From the NCBI GenBank assembly GCA_934130705.1, contig CAKOYL010000025.1, positions 1 to 12,182 on the forward strand: 12,182 nucleotides of DNA, read 5' to 3'. This DNA is from an uncultured Clostridia bacterium (GTDB lineage: Bacteria > Bacillota_A > Clostridia > TANB77 > CAG-508). Under the pieces are notes generated by a model that saw nothing but the letters and a program-made list of their open reading frames with translations, was not told where the DNA came from and searched no databases. Below, piece by piece: positions 1 through 9,060 of the stretch. A program made the position numbers and the translations under genes. Within the stretch, counting starts at the first letter, position 1. The number at the start of each line of letters is the position of its first letter.

Positions 1-2
1 TA

Positions 3-797
3 TTTAGACAAGCAGCTAAAAGTAAAATTATAGTCAATGCACATAGAGTTAATAATGGAAAGAAATTTATTAGTAAAGAAGATCCAGAAATGGAAGAAGA
101 TTCTAAACAAGATTTTTTCTTTATAAAAGAAAATAATCAAGAAAAGGTTTTAGAACAAGTATTATCATTATGTAATGGAAGACTAAAAAAATTTGGAGAT
201 TATGATTTTTTCGAGAGTATACAAGTTTTAAGTCCTACCAAAAAAGGATTACTTGGAACAAAAGAAATGAATAAAGCATTACAAGAAGAATTAAATCCAC
301 ATAGAGAAGGAGAAGTGGAAAAAAACAGCATGGGAGCAATATTCAGAATTGGCGATAGAATAATGCAAATAAAGAATAATTATGATATGTATTGGGAAAA
401 GAAAAATGAGGGCGAAGTTGAAGGAGGAAACGGTGTATTTAATGGAGAAACAGGAACAATATTAAATATAAATGAAAAAGAAAAAAATATATGTGTTAAA
501 TTTGATGATGATAAATATGTTTGGTATGAATTTAATGATTTGGAACAAATAGAACACAGTTATTGCATTACAATCCATAAAGCACAAGGAAGTGAATTTG
601 ATGTTGTAATTATGATTGTACCACAAGCTGCACCAATGCTTCTTACAAGAAATTTATTATATACAGGATTGACTAGAGCAAAAAAATTACTGATTGTTAT
701 TGGAAACGAGAGAGTTATAGATTATATGATTAATAATGTGGACAGTAAAAAAAGAAATACTGGATTAGAATTTAAAATGAAGAATTTGCATTTTTAA
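3..797 (+). CDS. recD2: RecD2-like SF1B DNA helicase, C-terminal part (5' end outside window)
   Basis: The reading frame is open from base 3, giving residues FRQAAKSKIIVNAHRVNNG before the first ATG at 90. That ATG is therefore internal and the gene starts upstream. The visible 264 residues are the end of a helicase of the RecD/TraA (RecD2) family, normally about 740 residues. Visible marks are the FRQA...IIVNAH segment, a DFFFI strand, an SH3-like insert (GDRIMQIKNNYD to about base 550), the motif TIHKAQGSEFD (about 571-603) and LLYTGLTRAKK (654-686) with its arginine finger. Members unwind DNA 5' to 3' and act in repair and replication in Bacillota that lack RecBC. No terminator follows; the promoter of the next gene begins inside its last codons. 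The identification is secure; the cellular role is inferred from the family. Confidence 0.93.
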   Translation, partial: FRQAAKSKIIVNAHRVNNGKKFISKEDPEMEEDSKQDFFFIKENNQEKVLEQVLSLCNGRLKKFGDYDFFESIQVLSPTKKGLLGTKEMNKALQEELNPHREGEVEKNSMGAIFRIGDRIMQIKNNYDMYWEKKNEGEVEGGNGVFNGETGTILNINEKEKNICVKFDDDKYVWYEFNDLEQIEHSYCITIHKAQGSEFDVVIMIVPQAAPMLLTRNLLYTGLTRAKKLLIVIGNERVIDYMINNVDSKKRNTGLEFKMKNLHF

Positions 798-814
798 ATA
801 AAAAGTAGTATAAT
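786..814 (+). promoter_or_regulatory. Sigma-A type promoter for the small membrane protein gene
   Basis: TTGCAT (786-791) and TATAAT (809-814) are separated by exactly 17 bases. The -10 box is perfect and the -35 matches four of six. The -35 lies in the last codons of recD2. Transcription would start near 821, leaving a leader of about 57 bases before the ATG at 878. Confidence 0.6.
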
Positions 815-836
815 AAAGATAACTATTAATTTGATT

Positions 837-856
837 TTGACTAGGAATATAGTCAA
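837..856. promoter_or_regulatory. Inverted repeat in the leader of the small membrane protein gene
   Basis: TTGACTA (837-843) and TAGTCAA (850-856) are perfect 7-base arms around a 6-base centre. The dyad lies just downstream of the predicted start site and ten bases before the GGAGG at 866-870. No T-run follows, so it is not a terminator. An operator or a small mRNA hairpin near the ribosome site are both possible. Confidence 0.4.
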
Positions 857-877
857 CACACTATTGGAGGAAAAAAA

Positions 878-1144
878 ATGAGCAGAAAAACAAAACGGAT
901 TGTAAAACATATTTTAAGAAAAGTTGTAAGAACAACAATTCTTGTAGTAACTATGGCTTTGTCAATGGTTGCTGTAATTGCAATGTATTTTTCAACAAGA
1001 TTTATACCGGTATATGTAAATGGAGAGTATATCCTTGCTAACCAGTTAGTAAGATATGCAATTTATGTATTATGGGTTGTAATCTTTTGTAAGAGTCTTT
1101 ATGATCTTTGCCATGATGACTCCAACAGAAAAAGGCGTAAATAA
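878..1144 (+). CDS. Small two-helix membrane protein, unknown function
   Basis: I do not recognise this 88-residue protein. The ATG at 878 is preceded by GGAGG (866-870) at a good distance. The N-terminus is strongly basic (R3, K4, K6, R7, K10, R14, K15, R18), followed by a hydrophobic helix at about 19-39. A short loop with FIPVYVNGEYI comes next, then a second hydrophobic helix at about 58-74 and a basic tail ending NRKRRK. The positive-inside pattern suggests both ends in the cytoplasm and a short outside loop. It has its own promoter upstream and a terminator overlapping its stop codon, so it is a single-gene unit. Nothing in the sequence points to a substrate or partner. Confidence 0.75.
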   Translation: MSRKTKRIVKHILRKVVRTTILVVTMALSMVAVIAMYFSTRFIPVYVNGEYILANQLVRYAIYVLWVVIFCKSLYDLCHDDSNRKRRK

Positions 1145-1154
1145 CGCCTTTTTC
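1128..1154 (+). terminator. Rho-independent terminator overlapping a stop codon
   Basis: GAAAAAGGCGT (1128-1138) pairs perfectly with ACGCCTTTTTC (1144-1154) around the loop AAATA. The lower stem is A/T, so the right arm supplies the T-run. The TAA of the membrane protein gene (1142-1144) lies in the loop and first base of the right arm. By symmetry it could also work leftwards. Confidence 0.85.
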
Positions 1155-1156
1155 CA

Positions 1157-1231
1157 TTTGAATTGAAAATTAAAAATGTATAAAACACCACTTTTTGCAA
1201 ACAATATGTATAAAACATAATTTGCAAGGAG
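1157..1231 (+). promoter_or_regulatory. Promoter region with tandem direct repeat and RBS of the glucan synthase gene
   Basis: A possible promoter is TTGAAT (1158-1163), 15 bases, TATAAA (1179-1184), which is shorter than ideal. The 12-mer ATGTATAAAACA occurs at 1176-1187 and again at 1206-1217. TTTGCAA follows each copy, at 1194-1200 and 1221-1227. This gives an imperfect tandem repeat with a 27-30 base period, covering most of the leader. AAGGAG (1226-1231) lies nine bases before the TTG at 1241 and decides that start. Confidence 0.4.
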
Positions 1232-1240
1232 TGGATTTTT

Positions 1241-4200
1241 TTGAGAAAATATCAAAAATTAGACATAGAAGGAGCAATACTAGATGAAGAGCAACTAAAA
1301 AAGCATATGGAAAAAATAGCAATACAACACACATTAAAATCAAAATCAGATAAAAACACATATCCAATACCACAAATGTTAACAAACTATGGGTTAATAA
1401 AAAGTACGTATAATCTATTAAATGAACATATTAAATTAGGAATAAACATACATCCAGCTGGAGAATGGATATTAGACAATTTTTATATAGTAGAAGAATC
1501 TGTAAGACAAATAGAAAAAGAAATAACATTAAAAAAATACACAAATTTTGTAGGAATTCAAAATGGTAAATATACAGGATTTGCACGAATATATGTATTG
1601 GCAAACGAAATAGTAGCATATACAGACAACAGAATAACAGGAGAGAACTTAGAAAAATATTTGCAAGCATATCAAACCAAAAAAACATTAAATATGGAAG
1701 AAATATGGAATATAGGAGTGTTTTTACAAATAGCAATAATACAAAACATTGCAGATATATGCGAAAAAATATATAGTAGTCAAATCCAAAAATATAAAGT
1801 AAAAAGTATAATAGAAAGACTAGTAGAAAAGAAAGACAAAAGTGAATTAAAATATAATCAATTTTCTGGAATGAGGCTAAAAGGTAATGAAGTAAAAAAT
1901 ATGAAATATCCATTTATAGAATACATGTCATATTCATTAAAAAAATATGGAAAAAAAGCATATGGATATCTAAATATTTTAGAAGAAGAAGTAGAAAAAC
2001 TAGGAATAACAGTATCAGACGCAATACAAAAAGAGCATTTTGCAACAGCTATAAGAAAAATAACAATGGGAAATTGCATAACAAGTATAAAAACTATTCA
2101 AAGAATAAATTTTTTAGATATATTTGAAAAAATCAATGGAGTAGAAGGAATTTTAAGCAATGATCCAGCAAGCGTATATGACAAAATGGAATATAAAACA
2201 AAGGAATATTACAGAAATACAATAAAGGAAATAGCACAAAAAACGAAAATGTCTGAAATATATGTAGCAAAGAAAACAATAGAACTTTGTAATAATGCAG
2301 AAAAAGGAAGCAAACAAAGTCATATAGGATATTATTTAATAGATGATGGAAGAAGCGAATTATATAATAAATTACAATATAAAGAAAAAATATTAAAACC
2401 ACAAACAAAATCAAAAATTTATATCATAACATTTTTTGTACTAACATTAGGATTATCAATTATATTAGCAGGAGTAAATGAAAAAAATTTAACAAGATTT
2501 ATATTAACAACAATATTTTTAATTATACCAATATCAGAATTTGTAACTCAAACAATTCAATATATATTAGGAAAAATAGTAAAACCAAAAATAATCCCCA
2601 AATTAGAGTTAGCAGATGGAATCACAAAAGAAAATGCAACATTTGTAGTAATACCAACAATTATAAAAACAAAAGAAAAAGTACAAGAACTATTTAATAA
2701 AATGGAAGTATTTTATTTAGCTAATAAAAGTGAAAATTTATATTTTGCATTATTAGGAGACTGTTCTGAAAGTACTGCAAAAGATGAAGAATTTGATAAA
2801 GAAGTAATAGAAGAAGGGCTAAAACAAGTAGCTCTTTTAAACGAAAAATACTCACAAAATGGATTTCCGATATTCCATTTTATTTATAGAGAAAGACAAT
2901 ACAATAAAAAAGAAGATAAATATTTAGGATGGGAAAGAAAAAGAGGATTACTTACACAATTTAATGAATATATCTTAAAAAATGAAAAAAATAAATTCAA
3001 AATAAACACAATAAATCAACAAGAATTACCACAAATAAAATATGTAATAACATTAGATGCAGATACAGACTTGGTTTTAAATACTGCATTTGAACTAGTT
3101 GGAGCTATGTCACACATATTAAACAAACCAGAAATACAAAACGGAATAGTAACAAAAGGTCATGCATTAATGCAACCACGAGTAGGGATAAATTTAAATG
3201 TTAGTCATACAAATTTATTCACAAAAATCTTTGCAGGAGCGGGTGGAATAGATAATTATACAAATGCAATATCTGATGTATATCAAGATAATTTTGATGA
3301 AGGGATTTTTACAGGAAAAGGAATATATGATGTTGAAGTATTTTCAAAAGTGCTAAAACAAGAAATTCCAGAAAATACGGTACTTAGCCATGATTTATTA
3401 GAAGGAAGTTATCTAAGATGTGGATTAGCGTCAGACATAATGCTAATGGATGGATATCCAACTAAATATGCAAGTTTTATGAATAGATTATCAAGGTGGA
3501 CAAGAGGAGATTGGCAAATTACGAGATGGCTAAAAAGCAAATTAAATGCACTTTCAAAATTCAAAATATTTGATAATTTAAGAAGAAGTTTATTTGAAAT
3601 AGCAACAATAGTTTTATTAGTATGGGGAATATGTACAAAAAGTCAATGGATAGTATTAACATCACTTGGAATTGTTATATATCCATTTGTGTTAGAAATT
3701 TTAACATTGGCATTTTCAAGAAAAGAAGGAGAGAAAAAACAAAGAACATTTACACCACATATTGCAGGAGTAAAAGGTGCAATATATAGGGCAATTTTAA
3801 CGGTAGGTTGTGTGCCATATAAGGCATATGTAGAATTAAAAGCGATTTGTAAAACAATATATAGAGTAAATATTTCTCATAAACATTTGCTAGAATGGAT
3901 GACTTCAGAAGATGCAGAAAAACAATCTAAAACTACATTTGAAAATTATTATAAAATGATGGCTATAAATGTAATATTCGGAATATTAGCAATTTTACTG
4001 GGGTTTGATAGATGGTTATTAACAATTATTGGTGTTTTGTGGATAACTATTCCTTATATTATGTGTGAAATAAGCAAAGTACCAGAAAATGGTAAGAAAA
4101 AAATAGCGAAAGAAGATGAAATATATCTAAAAGAGATTGCACAAAGAACTTGGCAATTTTTTAAAGACTATTTAACAGCAGAAAACAATTATATGATTCC

Positions 4201-7200
4201 AGATAATTATCAAGAAGACAGAAAGCAAGTAGTAGTTCCAAGAACATCATCTACAAATATAGGACTTTCAATGTTAGCAATAATATCAAGTTATGACTTA
4301 GGATTTGATGGATTAGAATCAAGTATAGACAGACTAAAAAAACTAATAAATGTTGTGTATGAACTTCCAAAATGGAATGGACATTTATATAATTGGTATA
4401 ATATAAAAACCAAAAAACCATTAATTCCAAGATATATTTCAACAGTAGATAGTGGAAATTTAGTTGGGTATATGTACACAGCAAGAGCTTTTTTAGAGGA
4501 ACTAGACAAAACAGACGAAATAGAAGATTTGATAAATAAATTAACTGAAATGATAGAAAATACAGACTTTAAAGTATTATATAATGAGGAACAAAGGTTA
4601 TTTTCAATAGGATTTAATATAGAAGAAAACAAATTAACAGATTCCTATTATGATCTATTAGCATCAGAAGCAAGACAAGCGAGTTTGGTAGCAATAGCTA
4701 AAAATGATGTGCCATCAAAACATTGGAATAATTTAAGTAGAACATTAACAGTATTACGAAAATACAAAGGACTCATTTCATGGTCAGGAACAGCTTTTGA
4801 ATATTTAATGCCAAATATCAATATTCCAAGATATAAAGGAAGCTTATTAGACGAATCATGTAAATTTGCAATAATGAATCAAATTGAATATAGCCAAAAA
4901 CTAGGAATACCTTGGGGAATATCAGAAGCGGCATTTAACTTAAAAGACTTACATTCAAACTATCAATATAAAGCATTTGGAATACCATGGTTAGGGCTAA
5001 AAAGAGGATTAGCAGATGAAATGGTAAGTGCAACTTATGGAAGTGTATTAGCAATAACAGATATGCCAACAGCAGTATTAAAGAATCTAAAACAATTAGA
5101 AAAACAAGGAATGTATGATAAATATGGATTTTATGAATCAATAGATTACACACCAGAAAGACTTACAAAAGGTCAAAAATCAATACCTGTAAAAACATAT
5201 ATGGCACATCATCAAGCCTTGATACTACTATCTATAAACAACTTATTTAATAATCAAATATTTCAAAAAAGATTCATGAAAAATCCAGAAATAGAAGCAG
5301 TAAGCATTTTATTACAAGAAAGAATGCCAGAAACATTTATAATAACAAAAGAATCAAAAGAAAAACCAGAAAAAATTAAATATCAAGATTACGAAAATTA
5401 TACAGTAAGAGAATATAACAAAATTGATGAAAGGGTAATAAGAGGAAATGTAATAGGAAATGAAAAATATGTTGTAGCAATTAATCAGATAGGATGTGGA
5501 GTAAGTAAATTTGAAGAAAATTATATAAATAGATTTAAAAGAACAGATGATTATAACCAAGGAATATTTTTCTATATAAAAGATATAAAAACAAATGAAA
5601 TCTGGTCTGCAACAGATGATAATAATTGTGAGCAATTTACAGTTCAATTTATGCCAGACAGAAATCAATTTGAAAAAACAGAAGAAGAAATAAAAACAAA
5701 ATTCAAAGTTACTGTTGATGCAAATGAACCTGTTGAAATACGAAGACTTGAAATTCAAAATAAAACACAAGAAGAAAAAATATTAGAAGTAACATCATAT
5801 TTTGAGCCAGTACTTTCAAGAAAGGAACAGGACTATGCACATCAAGCATTTAATAATCTATTTTTAGTATATAGATATGATGAAGAGAATGATTACTTAA
5901 CAGTAAAAAGAAAGAAAAGAGAAAGCCATCAAAAAGAATTATATTTAATAGCCAAAATGCAAACAAATAGTGAAAAAATAGGAGAAACAGAATATGAAAT
6001 AGATAGAGCAAAATTTACAGGAAGAAATAATTTTGGAATACCCAAAGCTGTTCAAAATTCAACTCCATTGTCTAAAAAAATAGGACTTACTACAGAAGGA
6101 ATAGTTGCATTAAAAAATACAATCAAAATTCAGCCAGAACAAAAAATATATGTTGATTTAATATTATCAGTTGAATATGAAGAACAGCTAGCAATTCAAA
6201 ATATAGAAAAATACAAAGTAATGGAAAATGTGAGCAGAGAATTTGAGATTGTAAAAGCTAAAACAGAAGCAGAATCAAGATATCTTGAAATTAAAGGTAA
6301 AGATATGGATGTATATCAAACGATATTATCATATATTTTATTTGATAATCCGTTGAAAAATAATTCTAAATTGGCATACAAAACCTATGAGCAAAAAGAC
6401 TTATGGAAATATGGCATTTCAGGAGATTTGCCTATAATTACAGTTACAATAAAATATATAAATGATATTTATGTTATTAAGCAAATTATAAAAGCATATG
6501 AATTTTTTAGAACTAAAAATGTTCAGGTTGAGTTGGTAATAATAGATGAAGAAAACTACAGCTACGAAAACTATATAAAAGATGAAATTGAAGGAGTTAT
6601 TTTAAATTGCCATTTAGCATATATGAAAAACATCTATGGTGGGATTTTTGTGCTTTCTAAAAGTGAGATAGATGTACAAGATTTAAATTTAATAAAATTT
6701 GTATCAAGTTTAGTAATTGATAGCCATTTAGGAAATCTACAAAATATCATTAAAGACATTGAAGAAGATGTTTTGGACGAATATAGAATTGTTGAAAATA
6801 CTCCTAAAATAATAGAAAAAGAAGATAATACAAAAGATATAGATATTTTAAATAATATAAAAGAACCTAAATATTATAATGAATATGGAGCTTTTACAGA
6901 AGACGGAAAAGAATATGTTATAAGAGTAAATAAAGAAAACAAATTGCCAACAACTTGGAGTCATATAATTGCAAACGAAAAATTTGGCAGTGTAGTAACA
7001 GAAAGTGGCGGAGGATATACCTGGTATAAAAATAGCAGATTAAATAGAATTACAAGTTGGCAAAATAGTGCATGTAGTAATATTCCATCAGAAATAATTT
7101 ATTTAAAAGATGAAGAAAATGGACGCATATGGACACCAACTGCAATGCCTATACCAGATGACAAAAATTATAATGCAATATTTGGATTTGGCTATGTTAA

Positions 7201-8785
7201 ATATATTCATTCAAGTGATGAAATTACGCAAGAATTAGAAGTATTTGTACCACAAGAAGAAAGTTGTAAAATAAATATTTTAACACTAAAAAACAATGCA
7301 CCTAAAAAGAAAAAATTAAAAGTTTTATACTATGTTAAGCCTGTAATAGGAGAAGATGAAATAAAGTCAGACAGTTATATAAAACTTAAATATGAAGAAA
7401 ATTCAAATATGGTAATTGCTAAAAATCTTTATAATGTTGATGAATTTAATGATACAATATATGTTTCTAGTAGTGAAAAAATAAAATCATTTACAGGAAA
7501 TAAAAAGACGTTTGGAATAAACAAAATTAGACTAGATAATGATAGTGGGATAGGTAAAAAATCTTGTATTGCAATAGAAATAGAAGTTGAAATAGAAAGT
7601 TTTTCTGATAAAAAGATATCTATAATTTTAGGTGCAGAAGAAAATCTTGTTTCAGCAAAAGATATTGCATATAAATATTCAAAAGTTCAAAATTGCAATA
7701 TGGAACTTGGCAAAGTTAAAAATAAATGGAATGAATTATTAGGAAGATTGCAAGTAAAAACACCATATGAATCTTTAAATATAATGCTTAATGGCTGGAT
7801 TATGTATCAAACTATTTGCAGTAGATTACTTGCTAAAAGTGGATTTTATCAATCTGGTGGAGCATACGGTTTTAGAGACCAATTGCAAGATGCATATGGT
7901 ACAAAGTTTTTGGATACAAATATTTTATATAATCAAATTATAAAACACAGTAAACATCAATTTGTAGAAGGAGATGTTGAACATTGGTGGCATGAAGAAA
8001 ATAATAGAGGTATAAGAACTATGTTTTCTGATGATTTATTATGGCTTCCATATATGGTTATAAAATATATTAGACACACTGGAGATTATGAGATTTTAAA
8101 TGTTATTACACCATATTTGCAAGGTGCAAAGTTAAAAGAAAATGAAAAAGAAAAATATGAACAATATTTGTCATCAAATATTGAAGAAAGTATTTATGAA
8201 CATTGTAAAAAAGCAATTGACAGAGCCTGTGGGATTAGTGATAAAAATTGGAGCTTTGGAGAACATGGATTGCCTAAAATAGGAATAGGTGACTGGAATG
8301 ACGGTTTCAGTAATATAGGTCCAGAGGGAAAAGGAGAAAGTGTATGGCTAGGATTTTTCTTGTATGAAATCTTAAAAGGTTTTATTTCAATTACAGAATA
8401 TATGAATGATTTAGAGACGGTTGAGCAATACAAAAAGATTGCAAAAAGGTTGCAGATAAGCTTAAACACAAATGCGTGGGATGGCAGATGGTTTAAAAGA
8501 GCTTTTGCTGATAATGGTGACGTCTATGGAAGTATGGAAAATGAAGAATGTAGAATTGACAGTATTGCTCAAAGTTGGTCTGTAATTTCTGGTGCAGGTA
8601 ATGAAGAAAAACAAAATCAGGCAATGGAAAGCTTAGAAAATCATTTGGTTGATATTGAAAGTGGAATTATTAAATTACTTGATCCACCTTTTGAAAAGGG
8701 CAAGCTTGAGCCAGGATATATTAAAGCTTATGTTCCTGGTGTTAGAGAAAATGGCGGACAGTACACACATGAGTATTGTTGTTAG
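1241..8785 (+). CDS. ndvB: Cyclic beta-1,2-glucan synthase-type protein, C-terminally truncated
   Basis: This 2514-residue membrane protein belongs to the NdvB/ChvB/Cgs family, which polymerises UDP-glucose into beta-1,2-glucan and cyclises it. The TTG start is supported by AAGGAG nine bases upstream. Approximate layout: N-terminal region with PAGEWILDNFYIVEE; helices near 394-440; glycosyltransferase with LDADTD (D606, D608), HD at 717-718 and RLSRWTRGDWQ (749-759); helices near 784-830 and 902-947; glycoamylase-like domain about 961-1365; one GH94-type beta-sandwich from about 1384 and a second from about 1876; phosphorylase barrel from about 2170 with GDWNDG (2350-2355), which holds the general-acid aspartate. 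Homology ends at GGQYTH (H2510), followed by EYCC and stop, so about 130-150 residues are lost. The transferase part is intact; the phosphorylase barrel is incomplete and probably inactive. The product could be cyclic or linear beta-1,2-glucan, which the sequence alone does not settle. Confidence 0.92.
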   Translation: MRKYQKLDIEGAILDEEQLKKHMEKIAIQHTLKSKSDKNTYPIPQMLTNYGLIKSTYNLLNEHIKLGINIHPAGEWILDNFYIVEESVRQIEKEITLKKYTNFVGIQNGKYTGFARIYVLANEIVAYTDNRITGENLEKYLQAYQTKKTLNMEEIWNIGVFLQIAIIQNIADICEKIYSSQIQKYKVKSIIERLVEKKDKSELKYNQFSGMRLKGNEVKNMKYPFIEYMSYSLKKYGKKAYGYLNILEEEVEKLGITVSDAIQKEHFATAIRKITMGNCITSIKTIQRINFLDIFEKINGVEGILSNDPASVYDKMEYKTKEYYRNTIKEIAQKTKMSEIYVAKKTIELCNNAEKGSKQSHIGYYLIDDGRSELYNKLQYKEKILKPQTKSKIYIITFFVLTLGLSIILAGVNEKNLTRFILTTIFLIIPISEFVTQTIQYILGKIVKPKIIPKLELADGITKENATFVVIPTIIKTKEKVQELFNKMEVFYLANKSENLYFALLGDCSESTAKDEEFDKEVIEEGLKQVALLNEKYSQNGFPIFHFIYRERQYNKKEDKYLGWERKRGLLTQFNEYILKNEKNKFKINTINQQELPQIKYVITLDADTDLVLNTAFELVGAMSHILNKPEIQNGIVTKGHALMQPRVGINLNVSHTNLFTKIFAGAGGIDNYTNAISDVYQDNFDEGIFTGKGIYDVEVFSKVLKQEIPENTVLSHDLLEGSYLRCGLASDIMLMDGYPTKYASFMNRLSRWTRGDWQITRWLKSKLNALSKFKIFDNLRRSLFEIATIVLLVWGICTKSQWIVLTSLGIVIYPFVLEILTLAFSRKEGEKKQRTFTPHIAGVKGAIYRAILTVGCVPYKAYVELKAICKTIYRVNISHKHLLEWMTSEDAEKQSKTTFENYYKMMAINVIFGILAILLGFDRWLLTIIGVLWITIPYIMCEISKVPENGKKKIAKEDEIYLKEIAQRTWQFFKDYLTAENNYMIPDNYQEDRKQVVVPRTSSTNIGLSMLAIISSYDLGFDGLESSIDRLKKLINVVYELPKWNGHLYNWYNIKTKKPLIPRYISTVDSGNLVGYMYTARAFLEELDKTDEIEDLINKLTEMIENTDFKVLYNEEQRLFSIGFNIEENKLTDSYYDLLASEARQASLVAIAKNDVPSKHWNNLSRTLTVLRKYKGLISWSGTAFEYLMPNINIPRYKGSLLDESCKFAIMNQIEYSQKLGIPWGISEAAFNLKDLHSNYQYKAFGIPWLGLKRGLADEMVSATYGSVLAITDMPTAVLKNLKQLEKQGMYDKYGFYESIDYTPERLTKGQKSIPVKTYMAHHQALILLSINNLFNNQIFQKRFMKNPEIEAVSILLQERMPETFIITKESKEKPEKIKYQDYENYTVREYNKIDERVIRGNVIGNEKYVVAINQIGCGVSKFEENYINRFKRTDDYNQGIFFYIKDIKTNEIWSATDDNNCEQFTVQFMPDRNQFEKTEEEIKTKFKVTVDANEPVEIRRLEIQNKTQEEKILEVTSYFEPVLSRKEQDYAHQAFNNLFLVYRYDEENDYLTVKRKKRESHQKELYLIAKMQTNSEKIGETEYEIDRAKFTGRNNFGIPKAVQNSTPLSKKIGLTTEGIVALKNTIKIQPEQKIYVDLILSVEYEEQLAIQNIEKYKVMENVSREFEIVKAKTEAESRYLEIKGKDMDVYQTILSYILFDNPLKNNSKLAYKTYEQKDLWKYGISGDLPIITVTIKYINDIYVIKQIIKAYEFFRTKNVQVELVIIDEENYSYENYIKDEIEGVILNCHLAYMKNIYGGIFVLSKSEIDVQDLNLIKFVSSLVIDSHLGNLQNIIKDIEEDVLDEYRIVENTPKIIEKEDNTKDIDILNNIKEPKYYNEYGAFTEDGKEYVIRVNKENKLPTTWSHIIANEKFGSVVTESGGGYTWYKNSRLNRITSWQNSACSNIPSEIIYLKDEENGRIWTPTAMPIPDDKNYNAIFGFGYVKYIHSSDEITQELEVFVPQEESCKINILTLKNNAPKKKKLKVLYYVKPVIGEDEIKSDSYIKLKYEENSNMVIAKNLYNVDEFNDTIYVSSSEKIKSFTGNKKTFGINKIRLDNDSGIGKKSCIAIEIEVEIESFSDKKISIILGAEENLVSAKDIAYKYSKVQNCNMELGKVKNKWNELLGRLQVKTPYESLNIMLNGWIMYQTICSRLLAKSGFYQSGGAYGFRDQLQDAYGTKFLDTNILYNQIIKHSKHQFVEGDVEHWWHEENNRGIRTMFSDDLLWLPYMVIKYIRHTGDYEILNVITPYLQGAKLKENEKEKYEQYLSSNIEESIYEHCKKAIDRACGISDKNWSFGEHGLPKIGIGDWNDGFSNIGPEGKGESVWLGFFLYEILKGFISITEYMNDLETVEQYKKIAKRLQISLNTNAWDGRWFKRAFADNGDVYGSMENEECRIDSIAQSWSVISGAGNEEKQNQAMESLENHLVDIESGIIKLLDPPFEKGKLEPGYIKAYVPGVRENGGQYTHEYCC

Positions 8786-8812
8786 TACCAGTTTTTCAAA
8801 ATATTGATACTC
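8771..8812. repeat. Dyad at the putative element end (possible attachment site)
   Basis: GAGTAT (8771-8776) and ATACTC (8807-8812) form 6-base inverted arms over a 42-base segment that begins exactly where the glucan synthase homology ends. The inner bases show little further symmetry, so evidence for a recombinase site is mainly positional. The first 15 bases also encode the last four foreign residues and the stop of the truncated protein. Confidence 0.3.
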
Positions 8813-9060
8813 TAAATACATAAAAGTTATTAAATTAGTATAAAAAGTATTAAAAATTGCATACTTTTGATACAAAATGATAACAAAATTAAAAATTTGT
8901 AGCATATATTATCTAATTTTCTGCATATAAAATTTCAAAATATATGCAGAAAAGCATAAAGTATATGCAGATAAAATAAAAAATATTTTAAATTAGATTT
9001 ATTATTTTTATAAAATGTGATAATATATATAATATAAAATTAATTAGAAAGAGGTAGAAT
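8786..9060 (+). promoter_or_regulatory. AT-rich leader of the AlbA_2 gene
   Basis: This 275-base stretch holds no gene. It contains an inverted repeat AAAAGTAT/ATACTTTT (8843-8850, 8861-8868) and the TATATGCAG cluster listed separately. An extended -10 candidate TGTGATAAT (9016-9024) and a TATAAT (9028-9033) are present, but neither has a convincing -35. AAAGAGG (9048-9054) is the ribosome site for the ATG at 9061. Confidence 0.4.
8919..8970. promoter_or_regulatory. Operator-like cluster of TATATGCAG sites
   Basis: TTCTGCATATA (8919-8929) and TATATGCAGAA (8941-8951) are perfect 11-base inverted arms with an 11-base centre. A further direct copy of TATATGCAG lies at 8962-8970, 21 bases (two helical turns) from the previous one. 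A shorter GCATATA occurs at 8902-8908. The spacing on one face of the helix upstream of a regulator gene suggests an operator, perhaps autoregulatory; the binding protein is not known. Confidence 0.5.

Noticed and set aside
90..797. A complete 235-residue gene starting at the ATG at 90
   Set aside because: The frame is open upstream to base 3 and those residues match the RecD2 family, so the ATG is internal.
4251..5770. Several reverse-strand frames of 70-140 residues inside the glucan synthase gene
   Set aside because: They are rich in Leu, Ile, Phe and Tyr as expected from the antisense of A-rich codons, lack ribosome sites, and overlap a strongly conserved coding frame.
8771..8785. EYCC as a natural C-terminus of the glucan synthase
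   Set aside because: The family continues past GGQYTH to complete the GH94 barrel, and the following DNA belongs to a mobile element.
9028..9033. TATAAT as the -10 box of the AlbA_2 gene
   Set aside because: No acceptable -35 at 16-18 bases and it lies in a long TA run, so the match is weak evidence. It is mentioned only within the leader entry.
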